A DNA stretch of 64,000 bases. Origin: Cryptomeria japonica (Eukaryota > Streptophyta > Pinopsida > Cupressales > Cupressaceae). The notes under the pieces were generated by a model. It had not been told where the DNA came from. It saw only the letters and a list, made by a program, of their open reading frames with translations, and searched no databases. The stretch's first letter is position 1; each line of letters opens with the position of its first letter. The DNA lies in assembly GCF_030272615.1 (NCBI RefSeq), contig NC_081409.1, forward strand, positions 206,691,190 through 206,755,189. Reading direction: 5' to 3'. Shown one piece after another: positions 1-10,670 of this stretch. A program made the translations under genes and the position numbers.

Positions 1-129
1 GTATGTATTGATTGATTGATGATCCAGTTGATCAGTATTTCATCTTGATAGAATATAGTTTATTCCTATCAATATTTTGTCTCTCTATTGTAGTTTTCAT
101 TGAGCTCTTGATCTTGGCAAAATCTCACA
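1..129 (+). repeat. End of the 5' LTR of element F (truncated by window edge)
   Basis: Aligns base for base with the last 129 bases of the 3' LTR at 18507-18635, with 4 differences. It ends in CA directly before the primer-binding site at 130. Confidence 0.9.
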
Positions 130-142
130 TGGTATCAGATCC
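130..142 (+). other. Primer-binding site of F (initiator tRNA-Met)
   Basis: The sequence TGGTATCAGATCC follows the LTR directly. It matches the complement of the plant initiator tRNA-Met 3' end except near its end (TC where GC is usual). This primer is typical of copia elements. Confidence 0.85.
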
Positions 143-988
143 TATAGAGCATCATTGATTTGTCTTGGAGAGGCATTTTTGGAGGCTTCAATTTTTGGAT
201 CTGGGGAGGTGCTTTTTTTTGGTGCATCATACAACAATTTGGACATCACGGTTGTGTCCGACAGGCCGTTTCCATAAATTTTGACTATAAAGTTGGCCAT
301 ATTTGGTGAGAATTTTTTTCGCCTGTTTGACTATTTGTTGTACATATTTGCAAAAAGAATATATTTTTTAAATTTTTCTGCGAATTTTGTTTTCAAATAT
401 TATATGTAATTTACAATTTTATTTTTTTTAAATTCGGGGGCTTTGTAAAAGTTTATATAAAAAAAAAATCAATTTTTTTTTTGGGGGGTCCCCCCCTGAC
501 CACTGTATTGTTTCTTTGCAACTTTCATACTCCGCAGCAGCCCCGACCCCAGTGACCTGTCCTTCTCCGGCCTACGACCACGGTCCCCGACGACTCTTCT
601 CCCTACCGAATGATTCTCGCCACACGTCTCCGATCGTGTTCTATCGACCGCCCCCGTCATCTGCAACCGTTGGTCATCTCCCGTGATCAATGTCGTCGAG
701 CCTGCTCTAGATCACCAGCAACCTTCTGACACCCCCTGCTCCATCGTCAACTCCCACTGCTCCCGTCCTAACAGTCTCCTTGCCGTTTGCACCTCCAGCA
801 GTCTACCACTGCCACGCGGGCTCCCGACTGCCACATGGACAACCTCAACCTGCCACACAATCGTGACCAGTCACCCTATCGTCCAACTTGGCACCATGCC
901 AGTGACTAGTTGGCTGACACGTCACTGGCCACATCAGTATCCACATATGCCTTTTTGTACAGACTGTACGCCACTTGGCAGATTTTGG
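143..988 (+). other. 5' leader and internal start of F, coding content doubtful
   Basis: The first part is T-rich (300-480). From about 520 to 960 it becomes GC-rich with many proline and threonine codons. One open frame at 683-991 is rich in P, T, S and H, shows no gag motif, and runs across the junction with element A, so I do not call it a gene. The segment ends abruptly at 988, where A-family sequence begins. Confidence 0.5.
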
Positions 989-1070
989 TGACACTTTCAA
1001 CATTCAGACATGTTAGTTTGTTAAAAATGATGATACTTTTGGTGTTTCGATTCACGTCGGATTCACCAAA
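989..1070 (-). repeat. Stub of a second A copy: primer site and leader start beyond the 3' LTR
   Basis: Bases 989-1070 match 14870-14951, which is the primer site and leader next to A's 5' LTR. A normal element would stop at the 3' LTR edge (1071). The complement of the tRNA-Trp 3' end lies at about 1049-1068. The stub ends sharply at 989 against F sequence. Confidence 0.8.
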
Positions 1071-2455
1071 TGATGCCCTGCAACATGGACAGGGTTAGTC
1101 AATGATAAACAACACACAAGACAAGAAACCTTTAGTGTTAGTTAATCAAAAACTAATCTAAACAGGCATATCAAGAGAGACACTAAAATCATGCTAATAT
1201 ATCTAACAAACGAAACAAAGATAATGAGGCATCTCCAAATGCCTCTTAGCATGGTCTTAGCTCCTTCTCCCTTGTTCCTCTCCTCTCCAAGTTCTAAAAT
1301 AGTGTAGCTCTCAGCAGCTTTTTGCACTATGGATGCTTATGGAGGATTGAGATTGAAATATTGCTCTGAATGTGAATAAAGAAGCTAATATTAAGCTATT
1401 GATACTAAAATTGATTTATTTTAACCAAAATGACAATACATGAGTTTGCTATGTTAAATGCTCTCTTAAAATGCCTATAGGTTAAATGCATACAAGTTTT
1501 CAGGATCTGGATTATGAAGAAATGGGCTCTATTTATAGGGAAAATGGAGAAATGGATGGTTGAGATTGAGTAATCTCAACAAGGGTCAGGATTGAATGAT
1601 TTCAAATCCATGTGAGGGCTTTCAACCCAATCCCAAGATGACAAGTGTCAATGTGAGATAGGTTGAGAGGGGAGGGAATAAGCATTTAATGCTTGACATG
1701 ACCTTGGGAGTTAAAGTCAAGGTTGGTTGAATGAATAAACTCTTTATTCAAAGAATAAAGCTTTTATCCAATGGATAAACTCTTGTGCAAATGTGAAATG
1801 GATGAATATAGTCAAAACAATAAATGTTTGGGGAGACAAGTTTGAAATAACCATAAATGGTTATGTAAGAGCCATAAATGGTCATGTAAGAGCCATTAGT
1901 GGTCTTGGAAGACTTTGGGGGTTAATTTGTTGAACACACAAAGCATTAAATGCTTTTCAAAGACTTTGGAGTCTTTGAGAAGTGACTCCATTTTGCTTAG
2001 GAATGTGACAATAATTAGGGGATGGATTAGGCTAATTAGGAAGGGGTTAGAAGAATCTAGGAGGGGATTAGATTTTGCAAGTGGATTTGGTGGGTGAGGG
2101 AAAATAGTATTTTATTAAAATAAATTTATTTATTTCAATAAATGTTTGCAAGTTGCATTTGTAGGAAAATGCAAGTGGAGGGGGGATAATGATTTAAATA
2201 AATGTTTTTATTTAATTTATTTAAAAGAGGAATAGGGGGATTTAATTAAATAAATAGATTTTATTTATTTAATTGATTGTGAATTTGGTTTAATGAATGA
2301 ATTAAAATAAATTGAATAATTTATTTAATTAATAGAAGAATGGTTGGAGATGAATTAATTAAATATTAATTTAATTAATTGATGGCTAGTGTATTTTTAA
2401 TCAAATAAATAGCGAATATTTATTTAATTAAGCTGGACAGATTTGTGTGACTACA
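1071..2455 (-). repeat. 3' LTR of element A
   Basis: On the element strand it starts TGTAGTCACA and ends GCATCA (TG..CA). It is preceded by the same polypurine tract as the 3' LTR of B. A TATA-like box (CTATAAATAGAG, minus strand) lies at 1528-1539. The upstream half of the LTR is very AT-rich, with many TTTAATTAAA-like runs. Confidence 0.9.
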
Positions 2456-2475
2456 TTTGCCCCTCTTTGAGATGG
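2456..2475 (-). other. Polypurine tract of A
   Basis: On the minus strand the 20 bases before the LTR read as a purine-rich run with core AAAGAGGGGCAAA. The same run precedes the 3' LTR of B at 33617-33636, which fixes the LTR edge and strand. Confidence 0.85.
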
Positions 2476-4956
2476 TGCGGTTTATCGCGTCGTTTCAAAG
2501 AAAGAAAAACTGGTGTGAAGAAATGCCCCATAAAATATAAATTTAATGGGTGGTATGCCCCCTCGAGAGATGGGCCGAATTTGTTTGAAAAATCGGGCGA
2601 TCTCTCGAAAAAGATCGAGAAGTGGAGGGGAGGTTGAATAGAAGAAATTAGCAACAACGGTGAAAGAATGGAAGAAAAATAGAGTGAATACGGAGAAACA
2701 ACAAGCCAACGAGTACCCTGAGGTCATGCAAGAGATACATAGCAGATGTAGTGTGGGGTTTGGATTGATGCTATACAATTGATCAAAATTGGTTGGACAA
2801 TCTGGTGCAATCAGTTTAATTGCCCTGGTCAAGTCAAAGCGTGACAGTTGATGTCAGTTGGTCACTTGGACATGATAAAGTCCGAGTAAGTGAATCAAAG
2901 TGACCTGATGTGACTTAGACAATTGATGTAATTGCCCGATGAAGTCAAGGTATATGAAGCAAAATACTCATTGAGACGTAGACAATTGATGTAATTGTCC
3001 ATTGGATTGTATTTGATTGGTTGATCAATTGATAGTGTGTGCGTGTGATGGATGGTTGTGGGGAATCATGGAAACCCCGTTGAGACTAGGTCATTATGAT
3101 AAATGCCTGATGTAGTCTAGGATTACCATAATCGATTACCTGTTGAGACTCGAAGATACTTGATCAGAGTATCTGTTGATAGTCTAGGTGTGTGTGAGTC
3201 GTGGTACCTGTGCAGAGAGAGTAACTTGCTTGGCTTATTGGATGACTTAGCATAGGAAACACAATCCCTCCTATTTAGAGATGGATGGTGATGAATGTGA
3301 CTTGATTGGGTTGATTGGGAAATGATGTAAGGTATGTGATGCTGATTATCGAGATGGGGAGGGTGAGGGGGGGGGGGTTCAATGTTAGATAGAAGAAATG
3401 GAGAACCTATGGCTCATTCCTATGGAAGAAGAGGAAAAAAGAGTATGCATTGTTATTACTATGTATGAATGATATGCATCTATTATGAATGTATGGATGG
3501 GTGGAATGCAACGAAATGCAATATATATAGATGAGATGAAATGACGATCCATAGTATGCTATTTTCATCATTGAACTTTAAAATGTTGGAAGAGAATACA
3601 AGCATCTTGACATAATGATTCAAGATGACCTGAGTATTCCTTACATGGATTTTATATAGCAAGTTAATACAAACGACTTGATATAAGGGTCAAGTCGACC
3701 AGAGTACTTCTTGCAGAATAGACAAGGATTATCTCCTTTCATGCATGACTTGGACCATCCTCCTTGATCTTAGGCTAATCATATCCTGAGACAAGTGCAT
3801 TCAGTACTAAGAAATAAAAATCTTTATCCAATTTGGATGAGGAGGAACCAAAGAATGAGCATTGTACCTGCAAACAAATAGTATATACATAAAGAATAAA
3901 GAATAAGGATCCTTGGTAATGGTTCATGCTCATATGGTCAAGGTATATGTTGTAGTCAGCAAGCCATCATGATCTATGACTGCATTTGGCATAAGATTAC
4001 GTAGCTTGGTGAACTTCCCACGTAGACACCATTAGTACATGCCCTAGAACTTCATCGGAATTAATGTGCCGAAGATACACAAACAATGTTGCAAGATCCC
4101 GATACAGATAAACAAATGATTGTACTCATAAATCAACCAAGTATTTGATAGCTTAACATAATTTTCTTGTCAAAGAAAACGTCACTTTTGTCTTTGTTTT
4201 GGTAAGGAAGGATGCATCCTTGTTGAAGATAGTTTGATTGTTGATGTCGATTGTTTTGGTCGACTGATAAGTGGTCATCATGTGAGTATTATGTCAATGT
4301 TTGCTTTGTATCTGTTCGGATGAATATGTACAAGGTGTTGCCATCTTTTTGTTTTGATTTTCGATGGTTTTTCGCTGTTTTTGGATTTTGTGAAACATTT
4401 TTGAATGTTTTTGGATTTTGTGAGACATTTTTGAATGCTTGTGAATTTTGTGAGACATTTTTGAATGTTTTTGGATTTTTTTAATTTTTTTTTGTGAGGC
4501 ATTTTTGAATGTTTTTGCCAATGAATCACTAGTAATGTAGAATCCACTTCCATCAACTAGATTGAGAGGTATTGCCCCCAAGTTTAGACATGACTATGAA
4601 AAAGTGGAATGCAAGACACATGAAGTACTATCTCTGATTACAGATCAAATAACAAGCCATGGTTCAGATGGATGGATATGTGTATATATGAATGTGATTG
4701 CAACGAGCCTGAAAGATACTGGAGCCATTTTCTTTATGAGTGGCACCTGTTTGCCAGGTTTTCACCATCGCACTTACCCAAGGTGCCACCGGAGTGGTTG
4801 TTCATCATTTGGATGCATGATTTTTCTTTACTTTTTTGAATGCTTTTGTATTTCTTCAGGACATTTTTCTGAATGTTTTTGGTATTTCTTTAGGACATTT
4901 TTCTAAATGTTTTTGGTATTTTTTGGTATGCAGGGGAGCCTGACGCTCTGTACAGC
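2476..4956 (-). other. Long 3' noncoding region of A
   Basis: About 2.5 kb lies between the integrase stop and the polypurine tract with no credible gene. It aligns in inverted orientation with the 3' region of B (31212-33616). Around 2880-3010 the motif GACAATTGATGTAATTG recurs in degenerate copies. A short all-G run sits near 3369-3379. The part around 4700-4900 also resembles C at 19685-19764 plus 35072 onward, so the three elements share it. Confidence 0.7.
4381..4515. repeat. 30-bp tandem repeat in the 3' region of A
   Basis: Three consecutive 30-bp units start at 4381, 4411 and 4441 with consensus around TTTGTGAGACATTTTTGAAT. A fourth unit is expanded by a T-run. Weaker copies occur at about 4855-4925. 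B has a degenerate counterpart near 31630-31720. Open frames on either strand here are only translations of the repeat. Confidence 0.85.
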
Positions 4957-5199
4957 TTAGGTATAAAACTGTTTGAGGTGCATGCTATTGATTGGATCTG
5001 CGAGCGGTTCTCCTTCTGATGTAGCCAACTGATATGCCCCAGACCCGAATACAGTAGTGACAACATATGGGCCCAGCCAGTTTGATTCAAACTTGCCCTG
5101 ATGTTCTTTGTTTGGTTGGTTGCGAGGATTCTCTCGTAGAACAAGATCACCTACCTCAAATGTACGAGATCTAACTCGGTGATTGTAGCTTCTACTCAT
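4957..5199 (-). pseudogene. Integrase C-terminal end of A
   Basis: Eighty codons carry the gypsy integrase C-terminal motif: an FEVGDLVLREN-like strand, then a WLGPY segment and a GAYQL segment. It is in the same frame as the pol segment upstream (5239-7191) and is separated from it by 13 codons containing two stops, one a CGA-to-TGA change relative to B. No chromodomain follows. Confidence 0.85.
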
Positions 5200-5238
5200 G
5201 CGCTACTGATAGGCTTTGAGGTGATTGTATGCAGCTTG

Positions 5239-7191
5239 TCATTTCTCATCAAGTAACTCTAAGTCCTGAAGATGGGATACTCTGTAGGCTTCGTCGTCGA
5301 TGAGATTGTGCAAGGAAACCCGTAATGATGGTATCTCCACCTCAATAGGTAAGATAGCTTCTGCACCATAGACCAATGAATAAGGAGTTGCACCTGTAGG
5401 GGTTCGAATGCTAGTTCGATATGCCCATAGCGCTGGATTTAGTTGAACATGCCAATCACGGCCAACATCATTGACTATCTTCTTTAGGATCCTCAATATA
5501 TTTTTATTGGATGCTTCAGCCTGACCATTGCCTTGTGGGTAATAGGGAGTGGAAAAGCGGTGTTGGATATGAAATTTCTCACAAAGTTCAGGGACATCCT
5601 GATTTTTGAAAGGAAGACCGTTATCTATGATGATGGACATGGGCACACCATACCGACAGATAATGTAGTTGAGGATGAATGAGGCGATCTGCTTGTCGGT
5701 GACTTGGGTAAGTGGAACAGCTTCGATCCACTTTGTGAAATATTCGGTGGTGGTAATAATGAATTTATGGCCATTGGATGAAGATGGATGAATCTTACCC
5801 ATAAGGTCAAGGCCCCATTGACAGAAAGGCCATGGTGTTGTGATTGGTTGTAGTTCCTGGGCTGGTGCATGTATCAGGTCGCCATGAACTTGACATTTCT
5901 TGCATTTTCTGATAAAGTAGTAAGAATCTTTTTCCATAGATGGCCAATAATATCCATCTCGCATGAGTTTCTTGGCTAGTGACGGACCACTTGAGTGAGT
6001 CCCGCAAATTCCTTCATGTACCTCTTCCAAAGCCTTTGTTATCTCACCTTGTTCCAGACATCGAAGGAGAGTACCATCAAGATTGCGTCGGTATAGGATT
6101 TCAGCAACAATGGTATATCGAGCAGTTTGGCGAATGAAGGTTTTACGTTGGTTATTCAATTGGTTGGGAGGAAGGGTGTGATCGCGGAGATAGGTGTAGA
6201 ACTCACCGTACCATGGGGATTCAGAACCGACAAGGCGACATATTATTTCAGATTCGGGGATATCATAAGCGGGAATCCAAAGCTGTTCGACCAAGAACTC
6301 GTAGCGTGTTGAATTTTGTGGAAGATCTAAGAGAGATGCGATGGTAGCCATAGCGTCAACAGCTCGATTCTGATCTCTCGGTATCTGCTCAAAAGTGATA
6401 GTAGTTAATGATGTTTTTAGATTGTCCACCATTTGCTTATATGGCATGAGTTTATCATCCTTGTTCTGATGCTCATTGGTTGCTTGTCGAATGACGAGTT
6501 GTGAGTCGCCATATACTTGCAGTTCTTGTAATTTCCATTGTACTGCTAGCCTGAGTCCTATGATCAAGGCCTCATACTCTGCTATGTTGTTTGTGCATGG
6601 AAATGTGAGCCTGTAAGACTTTGGGATGCTGTCACCTTGAGGTGTGATAAATAGAATGCCTGCCCCTGAGCCGTGCCTAGTGTATGAACCATCAAAGTAT
6701 AGTTTCCATGGTTGTGCTGTTGTGATCATGAATATCTCTTCATCTAGAAAATTGGAAATGAGAGGATGATCACCTATGAGGGGTGCATTGGCCAACTGAT
6801 CCGCAATAACTTGACCTTTGATAGCTTTACGATCCACATACTCGATGTCAAATTCACTTACAATCATCACCCATTTGGCCAAGCGGCCTGTCAATGCTGC
6901 TTTGCTAAGTAAATACTTGAGTGGATCAATCTTTGCAATGAGTTGTACTTTATGTGTTAATAGATAGTGCCTTAGTTTAGTGGCTGCCAGGATTACTGCT
7001 AGGCAAGCTCGCTCAATAGGCGTGTAATTGAGTTCATAGCCCACCAGTGTGCGAGAGATGTAGTAAACAACACACTCTTTGCCTTCTGCATTATGTTGTG
7101 CTAGTAGTACACCCAATGCTGTACTTGTTGCTGAGATATATAGTAACAACAGTCTACTTGGATTTGGTGGCATCAGCAATGGTGGATTCAT
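5239..7191 (-). pseudogene. pol of A: degenerate RNase H, archaeal-type RNase H, integrase
   Basis: This is a 650-codon open stretch. Residues 15-150 resemble the ordinary gypsy RNase H, but the first catalytic aspartate is replaced (YISATS instead of YLDAS-like). Residues 160-300 are a second RNase H with FDGS (D167), AEYEAL (E205/E207), YGDS (D229) and D279 all present. Integrase follows: zinc-binding H392, H399, C430, C433, then D462, D523 and E559. This segment alone could encode working domains, but it is cut off from RT upstream by two stop codons (near 7212 and 7297) and from the integrase tail downstream. The methionine at 7191 is an internal codon, not a true start. Confidence 0.9.
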
Positions 7192-7296
7192 GAGATAGTC
7201 TTTAAGTGTCTAAAATGCTTGCTGGCATCTGGCATTCCACTGAAAGCAGATGTTCTTATGTAGCAGGTGTGTGAATGGGTGACATTTATCTGCCAA

Positions 7297-8100
7297 CTAT
7301 GCAATGAATCTTCGGATGGATTGAAGCCACCCTTGTAATGTCCTTAGCTGACTGATATTCTTTGGAGGTGGCATGTCTATGATTGCTTTTACCTTTGCTA
7401 GGTCGACCTCAATACCTTTTCTTGAGACAATGTATCCTAGAAGCTTCCCGGAGGTCACTCCAAAGACACATTTCTTTGGGTTGAGTCGAACATGGTATTG
7501 TTCCAGTCTATCAAAGATTTTATCTAAGATGTGGAGATGTCCTTCTCTGGTAAGTGATTTTTCTAGTAAGTCATCCACATAATCTTCCATCATAGTATGC
7601 ATCATGTCATGGAAGATGGTGGTCATTTCTCTTTGATAGGTCACTCCTGCATTCTTTAGACCGAAAGGCATTACATTCCAGCAATATGTGCCCCATGGAC
7701 ATGTGAAGGTTGTCTTATGTTGGTCCTCTGGTGCGATCTTTATTTGATTGTATCCTGAAAAGCCATCCATGAGTGAAAGCATGGCATGTCCTGTTGTCAG
7801 ATCCACTATGATGTCGATATTTGGAAGGGGGAAGTCATCCTTGGGACAAGCCTTATTTAGATCTTTGAAGTTAGTACAAATGCGGATGCCCCCTTTTGGC
7901 TTGCTGACAGGCACAATGTTGGAGATCCATTCTGCATAATCAATTGGTCTAATGAATCCAACATCTAGGAGTTTCTTGAGTTCTGTTTTGACTAGTACTG
8001 CAATTTGAGGATGCATCTTACGAAGCTTCTGCTTGACAGGTTTGGCTCCTTCTACTACGGTGAGGTGATGCATGACTAAATCAGGATCAATCCTAGGCAT
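7297..8100 (-). pseudogene. Reverse transcriptase of A
   Basis: The open stretch has 267 codons. It shows the RT palm with D112 in SLMDGFSGY, the WNVMPFGLKNA motif, and the active-site YVDD at residues 174-177. It is in frame with the linker upstream (8137-8955), separated by 12 codons with one TAG, and with the RNase H segment downstream. Both catalytic motifs are intact; only the stops disable it. Confidence 0.9.
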
Positions 8101-8136
8101 GTTTGCATATGACCATGCAAAGTTGATCTGATGCTT

Positions 8137-8955
8137 CTAGAAGAACTCTATAAATTTAGGCTGTTCCTCTAGAGTGAGAAGAGATGTCAGATGTATGATA
8201 TGAGGATTTTCAGGAGTACCCACATTGTATTCTTTAGTTTCCTCGATGAAAATCGTTGATCGTTCCTGTTGTGTACTAGCAGGGAGAATGTCAAACCCTT
8301 CATCCTTAGGCGCCTCAGAGAGGTTTTCACCATTGGATACGCTCTTTCTTTTTACTTTTGTGGGATCAAATAGTGCCACAATGTGGTTTTCATTGGAAGA
8401 TCCATGTTTTATTGTTATATTTTTGCAGCTGAAAGGTTTGGCATCCACCCCGAAGTATGCCATGCTATTAAGTTTGATGGCGAATCTAGCTTTGTGATCC
8501 CCACTTGGTAGGTTATCCCTTATTTCCAAAAAGTCAATGATAGCCTCATCGTTTTGGAAGAAGTCAAGACATGGGGGATTTGGTTGGTTCCATTCGATGA
8601 GTTCAGGGTGAATAATGGGCATTACTTCATCGACTAGGTTAAGTGCGTTAGATGTATCAGTGAGGGTTAAGACGTTATGGTGAAGGTTGTCAATGGTACT
8701 CTCCCTATCAGAATCAGGCATAGGATGCGACATAGGGTCTATGGAAGATGTTTCTAGTTTAGGAACCCATGTGGTCTTTATCTGTGCTTCTCCATAAACA
8801 GGGATGTCTTTGCATGGGGGAAGTGGTGATGTGTCTTCCTCATCTGAAGTATTAAGCTGCACAAAATCAAATTCCCATTCATGTGAGTCAGTCTCTAAAT
8901 CGCTTTTCAGCATCCGATTACTATACCATACTGGGATGTCCTTTGAGTTAAACAC
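8137..8955 (-). pseudogene. Linker between protease/G-patch and RT of A
   Basis: The 272-codon frame is acidic and rich in S, T, D and P in its first half. The second half (about residues 120-260) is well conserved in B (27546-27908) and, more distantly, in C (46432-46730). No known domain is recognised. It ends in a TAG stop directly before the RT frame. An indel around 9000-9020 shifts it relative to the protease frame; B keeps the same stretch in frame with its G-patch. Confidence 0.75.
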
Positions 8956-9269
8956 TGAAGGTGTGATTGGTTGATGTACCTTTGTAATGATCAGTGCTGC
9001 AGGAAGTTTGATGGGAGAAAAGAATTTGGTACAGGAAGTATCGACAGTGTTGACTCAGTGGCTTCTACTGGAACTGTTGGTGCCATAGATACTGTTGCGG
9101 GTTTCGATACAGTTGCTGCTACTAATGGTACTATTGATGTGATGGCTACTGCGGATGGGATTACTGGTTCGATTGGTATTGTAGGTAGTGGTGTTGGGAT
9201 TTTGAGCCTCGATGGGGTAGTTGGGATGGTGCTTGATGCTGCTTTAATAATGAAAGGTGTCCTTTTTGC

Positions 9270-9665
9270 AGTAGGCTGACATAATGGTTTGCTAGGTTTT
9301 CCTTTGAATTTGAGTTTAGGAAAGATTTCTTTCTCAAAGCCTAGGCTTGTATTACCTTTGCGCTTTAATTTTGGCAGCAGAGGTTCATGTCATCCTTGTT
9401 TGTAATATCTCAAAGCACTCTAACCATCATATCCCATTCGTTGCATAATGAGGAGACCTTTGCCATACTAATCCATAGGAAGTTTAACTAGCAGGATATC
9501 AGTGGTGATGGGATCTTTATAGATCCATTCCGCTAGGTCCTCATCTTGGGTTTCTTCCTCTTGACTCTTTCCAAGGATGAAAGGTGTCAAAGCACATGCT
9601 GGCATGATTAGTGGTTGCTGGAGTAACTGTTGTGGTTTACCATGTGTTCTAGGAGAAGTGGGCAT
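9270..9665 (-). pseudogene. G-patch-like domain after the protease of A
   Basis: Continuing the protease frame after one stop, the minus strand encodes YGKGLLIMQRMGYDG, then a GLG-like stretch and an EPL segment. This is the pattern of a G-patch domain (MGY..G..LG...QG..EPL....GLGF). Two in-frame stops interrupt it. The better-preserved copy is in B at 26691-26830. G-patch domains bind RNA; in betaretroviruses one lies at the protease C-terminus. Confidence 0.7.
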
Positions 9666-10475
9666 CTATCCCACACAAAAGAGTTGACTCAAGTTGTATT
9701 CCCTGGGACCTTCCTCTGTTATTTTCATCTTAAGCTTTTCTTGCTTGGGTATAGTGGTGTTTGAACTGGCAAGAGAGGCTGGACTTATATATGATGTGGA
9801 GGAAATGGCTTCTCTATTATTAGGAATGGTAATCTCTGGTTGATGGCTGATATTATGGCAAAACGCAAAGGGATTTGCATCGCCCAGGATTGTGATCTTT
9901 ACACCGTTATGTGGGAACTTGATACATTGATGGTAGGTAGATGGAACGGCTTGCATGGCATGTATCCAAGGTCTCCCTAACAATAGATTGTATGGCAGAG
10001 GAAGGTCCAAAACCTGATAGATGATGTGCTTTACCACAGGGCCCACTCGGATTGGTAGTACCACAACTCCTTTGGATGAACGCTCTGCATCGTCATAGGC
10101 TTTGATTGTGATCTTTTTACGAGGATCCATTGATTCTACCGCATATCCCAATGCTATGACCAACTGTAGTGTACAAATGTTCAAGCTTGCTCCATTATCT
10201 ATCAAGACTCGCTTGATCCTATGCTGGTTAATAAATCCTTCAATGTGGAGTGAGGCGTTATGAGGTTGCTGGAAGGAAGAGTTGTCACTTTCAAAAAAAG
10301 TGAGACAAGGCGAGGACTTTAGATTTCCAACCATGGCTTGAAATTGGTCTGTATTCAGATTTGTAGGGATTGACGCCTCTTGGAGTGCTTGATCCAAGAT
10401 AGTTTTATGAGATGGCGATAGGCGCAATAGCTCTAAAATGGATATAAGCGCAAGCGTTTTATCTAATTGTTCCAC
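9666..10475 (-). pseudogene. Retropepsin of A
   Basis: The 269-codon open stretch includes the active-site motif VLIDNGASLNIC (a DNGA variant of DSGA), a VVVLPIRVG strand and the LLLGRPWIH motif near the end of the fold. It is in the same frame as gag upstream (65 codons with one stop between). The C-terminal 80 residues are a linker conserved in B. Confidence 0.88.
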
Positions 10476-10670
10476 AAGATTGTACTGTTTTGGTATGGAG
10501 GTGGTGCCTTGTGGAGCTGCCTTTATGGTAACTTTGCCATGACGCGTAACAACATTGCAATTTGAGTTGGGATTTTTGAAGGTTATAGTTACAATTTGTT
10601 CACTGGCATCATATAGATGATTTACAGTGTAATTATACGCAGCCTGTGTATAATCAGTGGTATCAGTGCC

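Noticed and set aside
683-991. Proline/threonine-rich 102-codon frame in the F leader
   Set aside because: No gag motif, runs over the F/A junction, and reflects local GC-rich composition.
1142-1327. A 61-codon hydrophobic open frame at the same place in all four A/B LTRs (also 15023-15208, 20927-21112, 34802-34987)
   Set aside because: It starts with GTG, not ATG; the first ATG leaves 36 codons. Between A and B those 36 codons show about 13 replacement and 5 synonymous changes, so there is no sign of constraint.
4278-4581. Two lysine-rich minus-strand frames with repeated KHSKM and QKCLTK text
   Set aside because: They are translations of the 30-bp AT-rich tandem repeat in two frames, with no support in B.
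8956-9467. Possible programmed -1 frameshift between protease/G-patch and pol, because A and B both change frame there
   Set aside because: The shifts are at different places: in B a deletion near 26612 before the G-patch, in A an indel near 9010 in the linker. The ancestral gag-pol was one frame.
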